Below, piece after piece: positions 17,819-26,771 of a stretch of 64,000 nucleotides of DNA (positions are counted from its first letter, which is position 1; every line of letters starts with the position of its first letter). The notes beneath the pieces were generated by a model. That model had not been told where the DNA came from and did no database searches. It saw only the letters and a list, made by a program, of their open reading frames with translations. A program made the translations under genes and the position numbers. Source of the DNA: Gracilimonas sp965227785 (lineage in GTDB: Bacteria > Bacteroidota > Rhodothermia > Balneolales > Balneolaceae); assembly GCF_965227785.1 (NCBI RefSeq), contig NZ_OZ245785.1, positions 3,224,001 through 3,288,000 on the forward strand. The letters run 5' to 3'.

Positions 17819-18538
17819 ATGTCAAATCCTGACTTTACCAATCTTAAAGCCCTGTATATAAACTGTACGCTCAAAAAATCACCCAGAGAAAGTCATACCC
17901 GAAACCTGATGGATGTATCTATGAACATCATGCAGAAAGAAGGAGTGGAAGCTGAATGTATCCGTCTGGTTGATCACAGTATAGCTTATGGGGTGTACCC
18001 GGATATGACCGAGCAGGGAGTAGAAACCGATGAATGGCCCGGGCTTTGGAAAAAGGTGAAAGCCACAGATATACTAATTATAGGTACGCCGATTTGGTTA
18101 GGGGAAAAGTCATCGGTAGCTACCAAGTTAATTGAACGGCTTTATGCGATGAGTGGCCTCCAGAATGATAAAGGGCAGTATCTTTTTTACGGAAAAGTGG
18201 GAGGCTGTCTTGTAACCGGAAACGAAGATGGAATTAAGCATTGCGCGATGGGAATATTGTATGCACTTCAACATATCGGGTATAGTATTCCACCTCAAGC
18301 AGATGCCGGCTGGATTGGGGAAGCGGGTCCCGGACCCAGCTATGGTGACGAAAGTGAAGATGGTCCGGTCGGTTTCGACAATGAATTCACTCAAAGAAAC
18401 ACCACCTTTATGACCTATAACCTCCTTCATTTAGCAAAAATGCTTAAACAGCAGGGAGGCTATCCTTCCTACGGTAATTCCCGAAAGGATTGGGATGACG
18501 GCACCAGGTGGAACTTCGAAAATCCGGAATATCGGTAG
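17819..18538 (+). CDS. Flavodoxin-like / NADPH-dependent FMN reductase family protein
   Basis: A 239-residue flavodoxin-fold protein. The first strand and phosphate loop are seen as A-L-Y-I-N-C-T-L-K-K-S-P-R-E-S-H-T near residue 11, and the mid-domain D-I-L-I-I-G-T-P-I-W-L-G near residue 83 is the usual FMN-stacking segment. The C-terminal ~60 residues are polar and rich in Gly/Tyr. It probably carries FMN and transfers electrons from NAD(P)H; the substrate is unknown. It stands alone between a terminator and the sigma-factor gene. Confidence 0.85.
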   Translation: MSNPDFTNLKALYINCTLKKSPRESHTRNLMDVSMNIMQKEGVEAECIRLVDHSIAYGVYPDMTEQGVETDEWPGLWKKVKATDILIIGTPIWLGEKSSVATKLIERLYAMSGLQNDKGQYLFYGKVGGCLVTGNEDGIKHCAMGILYALQHIGYSIPPQADAGWIGEAGPGPSYGDESEDGPVGFDNEFTQRNTTFMTYNLLHLAKMLKQQGGYPSYGNSRKDWDDGTRWNFENPEYR

Positions 18539-18647
18539 ATTACCAGATAAATATTGAGTTGTGAAATAAGATAGACATCCAGTAAATTGGCTTTGAATTT
18601 TCATCAGGCTGCGGCTTTTGGGCGCTTAGTCTTCAAGATTTTACCGG

Positions 18648-19289
18648 ATGTTTAATTGGTTCAAAAAGAAATCAGCTTCTTCTTTTACAAATAAAGAATG
18701 GATTGAAGCGCTGTCACCACCGCCTGAAGATGCCGCTATATCGAAACTGAGGTCCTATCTGGTAAGGGGATTGAAGGCCTCGCTCTACAAATATGTAGAT
18801 AAAAATCTGGGTGATTTTGTTGAAGATATCGCCCAGGATTCCATCCTTAAAATTCTGGACAAGCTGGATACCTTTCGGGGAGAGAGTAAATTCACAACCT
18901 GGGCTATGAAAATAGCGGTGAGGGAAGGCTATACAGAACTCAGGAGAAAACGATACGATGATATTTCCCTCCACGATTACGTGAATCCAAAAGGGGAGAA
19001 AGAACATGCGGTGGAGATTGAAGAGAAGGAAGCCCTGCCGGATCAGATAGCGCATGAGTCGATGGCTGTTGATAAGGTTATGAAAGTGATGAATGAGCAG
19101 CTCACCGAAAAACAAAAAACGGTACTTCAGTATTTGATTATAGATCAGATTCCACTGACGGTTGTAGCCGATAAAATGGATACCAACCGGAATGCGATTT
19201 ATAAGCTGGTTCATGATGCCCGTTTGAAACTGAAAACCAGCCTGGAGCTGGAAGGCATAGATCCGGAAAAACTTTTGGAGGAGATGTAA
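18648..19289 (+). CDS. RNA polymerase sigma-70 family (ECF-like) sigma factor
   Basis: A 213-residue sigma factor. Region 2 spans about residues 50-105 (D-F-V-E-D-I-A-Q-D-S-I-L-K-I-L then F-T-T-W-A-M-K-I-A) and region 4 about 140-200, with a helix-turn-helix around residue 180. A charged spacer of ~35 residues separates them. A small Cys/His protein follows after 47 bases and is a likely anti-sigma factor. The signal it answers is not evident. Confidence 0.88.
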   Translation: MFNWFKKKSASSFTNKEWIEALSPPPEDAAISKLRSYLVRGLKASLYKYVDKNLGDFVEDIAQDSILKILDKLDTFRGESKFTTWAMKIAVREGYTELRRKRYDDISLHDYVNPKGEKEHAVEIEEKEALPDQIAHESMAVDKVMKVMNEQLTEKQKTVLQYLIIDQIPLTVVADKMDTNRNAIYKLVHDARLKLKTSLELEGIDPEKLLEEM

Positions 19290-19336
19290 GATATGGAAGC
19301 GTCAACCCATCAGGATAAGGCAAGAGATATAGTAAG

Positions 19337-19579
19337 ATGAAATTGAATAAACAGATCATAAAAAAATTAATAGGTAGCGTGAAAGCCACCCACGAAGATG
19401 AATTGGGCTGTGGGGAGTGCTTTGATGAAATCCATGAATTTGCCGAGATGGAACTGTTGGGTAAATCTCCTGAAAAGGCCATGCCGCTGGTTAAAGAGCA
19501 CTTGGAAAAGTGTGGAGAATGCCGGGAAGAATATAAAGCCTTATTAAAGGCAATGGAGAATTTGGAAGTTTACCAATAA
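19337..19579 (+). CDS. Small zinc-finger protein, probable anti-sigma factor
   Basis: An 80-residue protein with G-C-G-E-C near residue 25 and H-L-E-K-C-G-E-C near residue 53, the H-x3-C-x2-C arrangement of HC2-type zinc-binding anti-sigma domains. There is no transmembrane segment, so unlike many anti-sigma factors it would be cytoplasmic. The adjacent sigma gene supports the assignment, but no binding can be shown from sequence. Confidence 0.75.
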   Translation: MKLNKQIIKKLIGSVKATHEDELGCGECFDEIHEFAEMELLGKSPEKAMPLVKEHLEKCGECREEYKALLKAMENLEVYQ

Positions 19580-19669
19580 GACTTGATGGTTTACCACTAT
19601 TCTGAATATGCACTCGGGTTCGAAAAGTCCTATCTTTAAATAAACATTCATCAAATCACTTTGTCCTAA

Positions 19670-21430
19670 ATGAAGATAATCCGGAATTCATTAATTACCC
19701 TATTTGCCCTTCTTTTTTCAGTAAGCTCCCTTTTTGCTCAAGATCCCATATCCATTTCAGAAGCTCGTGAAAAGGCCGAAGGAACTACGGTAACTGTGAC
19801 AGGTAATGTGACGGTAACCGATGAATTTTCAGGCCCCGTCTATTTTCAGGATGAAACCGGAGCTATTGCCTGGTTCGACTATGGTAATATGAGGGAGGAG
19901 TTCACGCTGGATGTACAACGGGGTGATTCTATTGTAGTAACTGGAGAGATCGGCTTCTTTAATGACCTTCTTCAGGTTGTTGAGGCAACTTCATGGGAGT
20001 TTTTTCCGGATTCTACTCACAAAACAACTCCTGTGGAGATTACTGTTGAAGAAATGAATTCTGGTGCTTTTGAAAGTCAGCTGGTTTCCATGAATGTGGA
20101 TATTGATCACACCGGTTCTTTACAAGGTAACACGAATTACGACATTTCCGATAATACCGGCACCGGCGAGCTTCGTATCGATCGTTTTACGAACCTGGTT
20201 GGAGCCGAAGCGCCAGAAGGTGTGACGACCATTGTGGGGGTTGTAGGCAGATTTGGAGATACATTCCAGATGTTGCCTCGCGATACGGAAGACCTGAATG
20301 CTGATCCCTTTGAATATCCAGGCGAAGAAGTTTCCAAAGATCAGACCTTTGAAGTAGCAACCTGGAATATCGAGTGGTTCGGTTCTACTAATAATGGACC
20401 GAATGATGAAGCGGAGCAAATGGCGAATGTAGCAACCGTGATAGACGAGGTGGATGCTGACCTGTACGCTTTCCAGGAAATTTCCAATACAGCTGATTTT
20501 GCAGATTTGATAGCTGGTTTGGAAGGGTATGGCGGGTTTGTTGCTGATTTCTCCCAAACCCAAAAAACAGCTTTTGTATTTAAACGCGCCACTATTGATT
20601 CACTGGATTCGGGAATGATTACCTCCGGAATGACCCAATCGAACTGGGCGAACGGTCGATATCCATTATTCTTTCAATTCAATGTAACTATCGAAGGGGA
20701 AAGCCGAGAGATATATGCCTTTAACATCCACGCGAAAGCTTTTGATGATCTGAACTCTTACAACCAAAGAGAGAACGCTTCAGGTGAGTTCAAGCAGTAT
20801 TTGGATAGTGAAAGAGCAGCCGATAATGTGATCTTTTTGGGTGATTACAATGATACCATTGAAGGATCTATTACAGCCGGTCAGGATTCACCCTATGACA
20901 ATTTCGACGCCGACGAAGAGTACACCATCATCACTAAAAGCCTGGAAGAGAGAGGATTCGCTTCACAGGCATCTGGCTCTTTCATCGATCATATCACGAT
21001 TACCTCAGAACTTGCCGATGAATACATTTTTGCCACCGAGCGTATAGAAAATACAACGTACATTGGCAGTTACCTGAGTTCCACTTCCGATCATTACCCC
21101 ATCTGGACGCGCTTTCAGTTTACTACGCTGGTGAACAATGAAAATGAGCTACACGAACAGCCGGTCAGTTTCTCTCTGGATCAGAATTATCCCAATCCTT
21201 TTAACCCAACTACTCAAATCAGTTATCGCTTATCGGAAAGCGGTTTTGTACAGCTGGAAGTATTTGACGTAATGGGTAGGAAGGTGGCAACGCTGGTAAG
21301 AGAAAATCAGTCGGCCGGACAAAAAACAGCTACTTTTGATGCCACCAATCTTTCAAGCGGGGTGTATATATACAGGTTATCAACCTCGGGTGGCCAACAA
21401 CTGACTAAGAAAATGATGTTGATTAAATAA
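19670..21430 (+). CDS. Secreted endonuclease/exonuclease/phosphatase-family protein with T9SS tail
   Basis: A 586-residue exoprotein. A signal peptide ends near residue 23 (S-L-F-A-Q). An OB-fold nucleic-acid-binding region spans about 25-200. An EEP domain spans about 228-490, with A-T-W-N-I-E-W near 229, F-Q-E-I near 268, F-L-G-D-Y-N-D near 389 and S-D-H-Y-P-I-W near 472, covering the metal-binding and catalytic residues of the DNase I-like fold. A T9SS sorting domain with N-Y-P-N-P-F-N-P-T-T fills the last ~80 residues. It is likely an extracellular nuclease for phosphate or nucleotide scavenging; a phosphodiesterase role is an alternative. Confidence 0.9.
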   Translation: MKIIRNSLITLFALLFSVSSLFAQDPISISEAREKAEGTTVTVTGNVTVTDEFSGPVYFQDETGAIAWFDYGNMREEFTLDVQRGDSIVVTGEIGFFNDLLQVVEATSWEFFPDSTHKTTPVEITVEEMNSGAFESQLVSMNVDIDHTGSLQGNTNYDISDNTGTGELRIDRFTNLVGAEAPEGVTTIVGVVGRFGDTFQMLPRDTEDLNADPFEYPGEEVSKDQTFEVATWNIEWFGSTNNGPNDEAEQMANVATVIDEVDADLYAFQEISNTADFADLIAGLEGYGGFVADFSQTQKTAFVFKRATIDSLDSGMITSGMTQSNWANGRYPLFFQFNVTIEGESREIYAFNIHAKAFDDLNSYNQRENASGEFKQYLDSERAADNVIFLGDYNDTIEGSITAGQDSPYDNFDADEEYTIITKSLEERGFASQASGSFIDHITITSELADEYIFATERIENTTYIGSYLSSTSDHYPIWTRFQFTTLVNNENELHEQPVSFSLDQNYPNPFNPTTQISYRLSESGFVQLEVFDVMGRKVATLVRENQSAGQKTATFDATNLSSGVYIYRLSTSGGQQLTKKMMLIK

Positions 21431-21455
21431 TCGCCTTTATCAAAATTTATCGCAT

Positions 21456-21485
21456 AAAAAAACCTGAATCTATGTTCGGGTTTTT
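21456..21485 (+). terminator. Probable bidirectional terminator between convergent genes
   Basis: Arms AAAAACCTGAA and TTCGGGTTTTT (one G-U pair) with a 6-base loop. The A-run and T-run on either side allow use from both strands; the next gene is convergent and ends 35 bases further on. Confidence 0.78.
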
Positions 21486-21519
21486 ACTTTTTGTGAAAAT
21501 CTAAATCAGATAAAGAATC

Positions 21520-21909
21520 CTATTTCTGGTATACGTTTTTATCCGTAAGCAGTTCCTGATAAGTTTCCGCACCTAGCGAAGCCTTAAGTTCCTGAGAACT
21601 GATTGCCAGCCCATCTACTTTAACAATAGTGACAAAAGGTAGATTTTGATAGCTAACAACCCCATCTATTAGCAAGTCATATTTGGTTCCAGCCTTTTCA
21701 AGAGCGGTATCTAATGCATCTTCAAGATTAAGACCAATACCTAAAAAGTATGTGGCTTTCCCTTCAGTTGGTACACCAAGAGATCGGTCGACCCCAATTT
21801 CAGCATTCTTAGTACTAATAACGGTGTAATCAACCAGACGAATAGTGCACCCGGTTAATAGAAAAGAAGAGAGAAGAATGGTAAGTAAAGTTAATTTATA
21901 ACTTTTCAT
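21520..21909 (-). CDS. Small predicted lipoprotein
   Basis: A 129-residue protein with a lipoprotein signal peptide; the lipobox L-L-T-G-C places the lipidated Cys at residue 21. The mature part has no family I recognise. It is predicted to be membrane-anchored in the periplasm or on the surface. The flanking genes are unrelated, so context gives no help. Confidence 0.75.
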   Translation of the reverse strand: MKSYKLTLLTILLSSFLLTGCTIRLVDYTVISTKNAEIGVDRSLGVPTEGKATYFLGIGLNLEDALDTALEKAGTKYDLLIDGVVSYQNLPFVTIVKVDGLAISSQELKASLGAETYQELLTDKNVYQK

Positions 21910-22072
21910 TTTGTACCCTTTTGTGAATTGATTGTAGTTTAGATTAAAACACTAAATAACAGATATTAAAATATAAATTTGTGTAATAAAATCAACGGGT
22001 ATCAGAATAAAGCAAGTTTTATAATCAGGCTGATACTTCTTTACTATTGGCGAATAGAATGGGCAAAAAGCA

Positions 22073-22732
22073 TCAATTCTTTTTATGAGCAGTCAGAACA
22101 GCATCTGAAACCTCAAATGTAGTCCCCCCTTGAGCCTTCTTTTCGTAATTGTTGGTTTGCTGTGCTGAAACCGAAAAGCCAGTAGATATTATCAGATCAA
22201 TAAGTTCATCGGTTTCGTATAGCAAAAAATTATGTCTGGTAAACTCCAGGTGCTCTATCGACTGCCGGGGGCGATAACCAATAAGAAAAGAACCACCAGG
22301 TTTCAGTACTCTGCGGATCTCCTGGAGATGCGGCTCTGGAGGGTCTAAAAAATAAATCACATTGATAGCTGTGATAAGATCAAATTCATTCTCTTTGAAT
22401 GGGAGGGAAGAAGTTTCAGAACAGTGAATAGTAAGCTTCCCTGCATCAATCAAAGTTGCATTACGAGCTTTGGCTTCTTCACACATGTAGGCAGAATAAT
22501 CTACACCGGTTAGCTTGAGGTCTGCTTCTATTTCAAGATATTGAGAAAAGTGTCGTCCATTCCCGAAACCAATTTCGAGAATGTTTTGATTTGGTTTCAG
22601 GTCCAGCATTTCGAATGCGAGATCATACAGTCCCTGATTTGATTCATTCAACGCTTTAGCCACTTCCAGCCCGGCTTCACCGGTGGGTCTCTTTAGTTGT
22701 TCAGAAAGTTCTTTGGGTTCCATAAGAGGCAA
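22073..22732 (-). CDS. Class I SAM-dependent methyltransferase
   Basis: A 219-residue methyltransferase with motif I I-L-E-I-G-F-G-N-G-R-H-F near residue 51, an acidic motif II region L-T-G-V-D-Y-S near 74, and L-K-P-G-G-S-F-L-I near 143. The substrate cannot be read from sequence. It lies on the minus strand, 42 bases downstream of a DUF6940-like gene. Confidence 0.88.
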   Translation of the reverse strand: MPLMEPKELSEQLKRPTGEAGLEVAKALNESNQGLYDLAFEMLDLKPNQNILEIGFGNGRHFSQYLEIEADLKLTGVDYSAYMCEEAKARNATLIDAGKLTIHCSETSSLPFKENEFDLITAINVIYFLDPPEPHLQEIRRVLKPGGSFLIGYRPRQSIEHLEFTRHNFLLYETDELIDLIISTGFSVSAQQTNNYEKKAQGGTTFEVSDAVLTAHKKN

Positions 22733-22774
22733 TATACAAATGGGTTTTAAAGAATTGGTAACGGATGATCTGAT

Positions 22775-23356
22775 TTAACCAGCGGATTTATAGGCGCTGG
22801 TTTGGTAATATTTAGGAACTGAGTCGATTCGAATGTGCAACCAGAAAACTCCCAGGCCCGAGGTGCTCATCCAACGTGGCTCATCTTCAACCGCATCCAG
22901 CATTTCCTCACCGGTTCGTTTCCAAAGGTTCTGTATCTGCGATTCCGGCGCCTCCCGAATAAATGTACCGATGTGGGCATATCCGCTATGCTCTTCAATA
23001 GGGCAGGGGGCAATGAGTTGGGCATCATTCCCCAAGTTTCTGAAACTCACCACATCTTGTTCAGTCTTGAAATAGGAACTAAAGGTATTGAAGTCGGCAG
23101 ATTTCCCGGCCAGAAAATCACTATTAATGACATTGCATTCATACTCCCGGTGTATGCTCGAAGAGGACATCGGTTTGTTTTCCCAAAAGAAAGCTTCAAA
23201 TGGAAGCTCTTTAAGAACATTTTTATAGAATGTGCGAAAATCTCTTTCCTCATTTAATAGTTCTAAAAAATGTTGGTTTGAAATCGGCTTCTCCTGGTGA
23301 GCAATCCTGAACTTATGATGATCATCGGTAGATTCGATTTCGAGAATATTCCACAT
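22775..23356 (-). CDS. DUF6940-like conserved hypothetical protein
   Basis: A 193-residue soluble protein resembling a conserved family (DUF6940, named from memory) in layout: an N-terminal strand-rich region, a central F-R-N-L-G-N-D-A-Q-L-I-A-P-C-P block near residue 105, and a C-terminal V-F-W-L-H-I-R-I-D-S-V-P-K-Y-Y block near 170. No catalytic motif or function is known to me. It follows the SRPBCC gene on the same strand after 16 bases and may be cotranscribed with it. Confidence 0.72.
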   Translation of the reverse strand: MWNILEIESTDDHHKFRIAHQEKPISNQHFLELLNEERDFRTFYKNVLKELPFEAFFWENKPMSSSSIHREYECNVINSDFLAGKSADFNTFSSYFKTEQDVVSFRNLGNDAQLIAPCPIEEHSGYAHIGTFIREAPESQIQNLWKRTGEEMLDAVEDEPRWMSTSGLGVFWLHIRIDSVPKYYQTSAYKSAG

Positions 23357-23372
23357 AGTCTAATAGATGCAG

Positions 23373-23912
23373 TTACGAGAGCAATTTCTCGTATTCTTTC
23401 TCCAGGGGCATGTGCACTTTCCAAAAACCTTTTGGGGTATTTCCTTCCAGTAAGTCAATCAAAATGCCAAGGTGAGTATGCCAGCCGGCGCCAATACCAA
23501 GCTGAACTTCTTTCTCATCAGGCAGCTGTCGGTGCGTCAGAACCAGCTTTACCTTGCCGCTTTCAGGAAATAGCTCAAAAGTAACTTCAGACCCGGTTCC
23601 GTCACCTTCGGCCCAGGTATAGCTAAGCAGGTGTGGGGGATCACATTGGGTAACTATACCGTGGGAAGTATCACCGTCTTTCAGATCCTTATATTTTTCC
23701 GGCCATGGATCTTCTTCGGGAGATAACCGGGTATGATCGAATTCATGGGTAACTTTTCCACCTACTTTCGTCTCTACATCTCCTGCTGATAACCATTTCG
23801 CCTTTAATTCTGATTTAGTGAGATAATCCCAAACACGTTCTGCATGGCCGGGTAGTATTCGTTCAAAACGTACGGTTCCAGTTTCGGTAAATACGCCTTT
23901 TTTATCGTTCAT
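23373..23912 (-). CDS. SRPBCC/AHSA1-family protein
   Basis: A 179-residue START-like (SRPBCC) protein with the AHSA1-type pattern: R-I-L-P-G-H-A-E-R-V-W-D-Y-L-T near residue 14, T-E-F-/H-E-F-D strand pairs in the middle, and a C-terminal helix starting G-A-G-W-H-T-H-L-G-I near residue 143. Such proteins bind small hydrophobic ligands. The gene begins 10 bases after an ArsR-family gene, a pairing found widely in bacteria, and is presumably repressed by it. The ligand is unknown. Confidence 0.88.
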   Translation of the reverse strand: MNDKKGVFTETGTVRFERILPGHAERVWDYLTKSELKAKWLSAGDVETKVGGKVTHEFDHTRLSPEEDPWPEKYKDLKDGDTSHGIVTQCDPPHLLSYTWAEGDGTGSEVTFELFPESGKVKLVLTHRQLPDEKEVQLGIGAGWHTHLGILIDLLEGNTPKGFWKVHMPLEKEYEKLLS

Positions 23913-23922
23913 AGCTATTCCT

Positions 23923-24252
23923 TTAAGTTGAAGTTTCTTCGATATCGTTAAGCAGGGTTTCCAGTGTGTCCAGCTTTTGACTCCAGAATTTACTGTACTG
24001 CTGTGTCCACTCCATCACTTCTTTAAGCTTTCGGGTATCAGCTCTGCAAAAACGCTTTCGCCCTTGTTGTTTAATTACCACTAATCCACACTCATTCAGG
24101 ATTTTCAAGTGCTTTGATACCGCGGGCCGACTCATATCAAATTTCTCAGCGACATCATTAACAGGGAGAGACTTACGGGCCAGTAAATCTATAATTTCCC
24201 TGCGGGTTGGGTCAGCAATGGCCTGGAAAACATCCTTAGGCATAGAATTCAA
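23923..24252 (-). CDS. ArsR-family repressor of the SRPBCC pair
   Basis: A 109-residue winged-helix regulator with M-S-R-P-A-V-S-K-H-L-K-I-L near residue 45. Unlike the regulator at 12.8 kb it lacks a Cys-x-Cys metal motif (one Cys near residue 53 and one near 68), so it likely senses something other than arsenic. Two palindromic operators lie immediately upstream and suggest autoregulation of this gene and the SRPBCC gene. Confidence 0.9.
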   Translation of the reverse strand: MNSMPKDVFQAIADPTRREIIDLLARKSLPVNDVAEKFDMSRPAVSKHLKILNECGLVVIKQQGRKRFCRADTRKLKEVMEWTQQYSKFWSQKLDTLETLLNDIEETST

Positions 24253-24257
24253 TTTAA

Positions 24258-24301
24258 GTAACTAATTGGTTACGCGAATATATGTGTAACTAAATGGTTA
24301 C
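24258..24301 (-). promoter_or_regulatory. Two tandem ArsR-type operators
   Basis: GTAAC-N6-GTTAC occurs twice, at 24258-24273 (GTAACTAATTGGTTAC) and 24286-24301 (GTAACTAAATGGTTAC), with starts 28 bases apart and 15 of 16 bases shared. They lie 6 and 34 bases upstream of the minus-strand regulator gene. Paired dimers on the same DNA face would be expected at this spacing. Confidence 0.78.
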
Positions 24302-24372
24302 GCAAATTAAATTTTCAAGGATGGCTAATGATGCGTCATAAAGCTGGTGGATTGCCTGCTTAAAGGCAGTTT

Positions 24373-24669
24373 TTATCCCTGGGTGAGTAAAACAATCGCA
24401 TCATCAAGAGCAGCAACTGAATGGCTGACTTCGGCCGGGATGTCCACTTCCTGATGTTTCTTCAGGCGAATGTCTTTCTTTTGCTGATGATAAATTACTT
24501 CTCCTTCCAGTACAAGAAGCTTGGTTGGATGATGGGCCTTATGGTCTTCCAGCTTCATTCCCTTGTTAAAACCAAAGATGAGAACTTTAAAGTGATCTCC
24601 GATATGAAAAGATTTGGCGACCGGATTTTTAGCTGTCTTAAGCTGTTCTTTAATAGCATCTATCGTCAT
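24373..24669 (-). CDS. Cupin-domain protein
   Basis: A 98-residue single-domain cupin: the first motif resembles H-K-A-H-H-P-T near residue 43 with a following L-E-G-E-V near 53, and the second motif has I-P-A-E-V-S-H-S-V near 77. The usual metal ligands (His, His, Glu, His) appear present. The role is unknown; small cupins of this type are often sensors or isomerase-like enzymes. Confidence 0.82.
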   Translation of the reverse strand: MTIDAIKEQLKTAKNPVAKSFHIGDHFKVLIFGFNKGMKLEDHKAHHPTKLLVLEGEVIYHQQKKDIRLKKHQEVDIPAEVSHSVAALDDAIVLLTQG

Positions 24670-24759
24670 AGTTCCGTGTTTAAGTGAATGTGCCTGAGCA
24701 TCTTACAAAATTGGGCGGACTATTGCGACATCATGCCATTATTCATAATCGATTTAAAC

Positions 24760-25284
24760 TCAGATTTTATTCTCTCTGAGGTCTTTATGCAGTGAGGCTT
24801 CTTTCAGTTTTCGGTTTTGAAGCAGGTATTTCAGGTCGTTGCGGTTATCGTACATCAGTTGTTTGTGGTAGTAGTTGATGTATTCACACACACCAAACAG
24901 GTTTGCAAAAATAGCCCAGCCGATCAGGTTATCAGTAGAAAGTGTCCTTCCTGAAATAAACCATTGAATGATCAGGATCACTGGGATCAGTAGTAATACC
25001 AGGTGATTCTGTTTTCTGAAGCTCCGGAATCTGGAAAGAACCGTACTTTTAAAAACCTGCCGATTGGTTAAAACGGAATACTTAACCCACCAGTAATAGG
25101 TGCCTTGAAACAGGATAAAGCACATCACAAAAAGTCCGTACGACATGAACAGGATGTCGGACACATCATAGTGGAAGTTGAGAAAGATCAGGATTCCAAA
25201 AAACATGACCACATTCATACCTTCGACTTGGAAAGTCCATTGAAGTCGATTGATGAGTCGTTTTTTGGAATGGTTACTGATCAT
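24760..25284 (-). CDS. Predicted integral membrane protein of unknown function
   Basis: A 174-residue protein with four hydrophobic segments (about residues 21-39, 45-64, 92-111 and 116-137) between basic N- and C-terminal tails. No family is recognised. It lies between the cupin and the amidohydrolase, 33 bases after the latter on the same strand. Confidence 0.7.
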   Translation of the reverse strand: MISNHSKKRLINRLQWTFQVEGMNVVMFFGILIFLNFHYDVSDILFMSYGLFVMCFILFQGTYYWWVKYSVLTNRQVFKSTVLSRFRSFRKQNHLVLLLIPVILIIQWFISGRTLSTDNLIGWAIFANLFGVCEYINYYHKQLMYDNRNDLKYLLQNRKLKEASLHKDLRENKI

Positions 25285-25317
25285 AAAAAATAAAAGGCTA
25301 CATGGTGCTGCTATCTG

Positions 25318-26601
25318 CTATTTATAAATCACACCATCTTTCATCACAAAAGAAACTCGCTCCAGTGTTGTTACATCTTCGAGTGGATTTTTGTCAGTAG
25401 CTACGATATCTGCCAGTTTACCTGTTTCAATGGATCCGATTTCCGCTTCCAGTCCAAGTACGGTAGCCGCTGTCATGGTAGCACTTTGAATGGCTTCCAT
25501 GGCGGGCATTCCAACTTCGGTCATGTATTTGAATTCTTTTCCATTAAGCCCGTGAGGGAAAACACCGGCATCGGTACCGAATGCAATTTTAACGCCCCGT
25601 TTGTACGCATCGGCGAAAGTATTCTGTATCATCGGGCCGATTTCCAGGGCTTTCGGCACTACTAATTCAGGGTAGTAGCCATCAACCTTTGCTTTTTCCG
25701 CTACCCATTTTCCGGCTGAGATGGTAGGTACATAATATGTGTCCTTTTCAATCATTAAATCCATGACTTCCGGCGTCATCTTGGTACCATGCTCTATAGT
25801 ACGCACTCCGGCTTCTACAGCTCGCTTCATGCCTTCAGCTCCGTGGGCGTGGGCTGCCACATGCATTCCGTATTCATTGGCCGTTTCCACAATAGCATTC
25901 AGTTCGTCCATAAAAAACTGAGGGGCATCGCCAGATTTAGCCACACTCAAAACTCCACCCGTTGCTGTAATCTTGATGTGGTCCGCTCCGTTTTTGTATC
26001 GCTGGCGAACGGCTTCCCGGGCTTCAGCTACACCATTCAGTACTCCATCTATCGGGTCAGGACTTCCCATCAGGTCTTTCTTCCAGCCGTTGGTAGGGTC
26101 GGCATGTCCGCCTGTGGTTGCCAGCGATTTTCCAACCGTGATGATACGCGGGCCATCCACATATCCTCCTTTAATGGCATCACGCAGTGCAATATTAACA
26201 CCCGAGCCACCAAGTTCCCGTACGGTGGTGAATCCCGCCATTAGCGTTCTTTGTGCGTACTGAACCGATCGAAATGCTTTTTCGGCATCATCGAAGGTGA
26301 AGGGCTCTAAATACTTTTGGGGACTGGTTTCACTTTCCAGGTGAACGTGCAAGTCGATGAGTCCCGGCATTACGGTTTTGGATTTTAAATCCACAACCTC
26401 ATCATTTTTGTTACCGGAAACATAGCCATTTTCAACGGCGATGATTTTGTTATCCTCAACAATGATGCTCACTTCACTGCGTGCTTCATCAGATACTCCG
26501 TCAATGAGTGTTCCTGCATGGATAATAGTCCGTTGAGCAAAAGGAGAGGAGTAAATGAACAGAGATACAATGAAAGTGAAAAGAATACGGCGGAATTTCA
26601 T
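25318..26601 (-). CDS. Secreted amidohydrolase (imidazolonepropionase/prolidase-like)
   Basis: A 427-residue metal-dependent hydrolase of the amidohydrolase superfamily. A signal peptide ends near F-A-Q (residue 23). The metal site is visible as D-L-H-V-H-L-E near residue 83, a Lys in D-H-I-K-I-T-A-T-G-G near 208, H-A-H-G near 250, E-H-G-T near 270 and F-G-T-D-A-G near 343. It resembles Xaa-Pro dipeptidase-type members that hydrolyse dipeptide or amide bonds in the periplasm. The exact substrate is not determinable. Confidence 0.9.
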   Translation of the reverse strand: MKFRRILFTFIVSLFIYSSPFAQRTIIHAGTLIDGVSDEARSEVSIIVEDNKIIAVENGYVSGNKNDEVVDLKSKTVMPGLIDLHVHLESETSPQKYLEPFTFDDAEKAFRSVQYAQRTLMAGFTTVRELGGSGVNIALRDAIKGGYVDGPRIITVGKSLATTGGHADPTNGWKKDLMGSPDPIDGVLNGVAEAREAVRQRYKNGADHIKITATGGVLSVAKSGDAPQFFMDELNAIVETANEYGMHVAAHAHGAEGMKRAVEAGVRTIEHGTKMTPEVMDLMIEKDTYYVPTISAGKWVAEKAKVDGYYPELVVPKALEIGPMIQNTFADAYKRGVKIAFGTDAGVFPHGLNGKEFKYMTEVGMPAMEAIQSATMTAATVLGLEAEIGSIETGKLADIVATDKNPLEDVTTLERVSFVMKDGVIYK

Positions 26602-26771
26602 AGGAGATTTATTTGGTTAGACAGTGTGGCGCAATATAGGTAAATGAAGCTAAAGAAAAGAGTTAGAGACATGTGTAAAATTGAAACAAAGTTTAGCGGT
26701 TTAGCATACGATTTAGAGTGTTTTTTGTGGTAGTTTTAGGTGTTTTCAGGAAAAAATAAATTCATCAAAGA

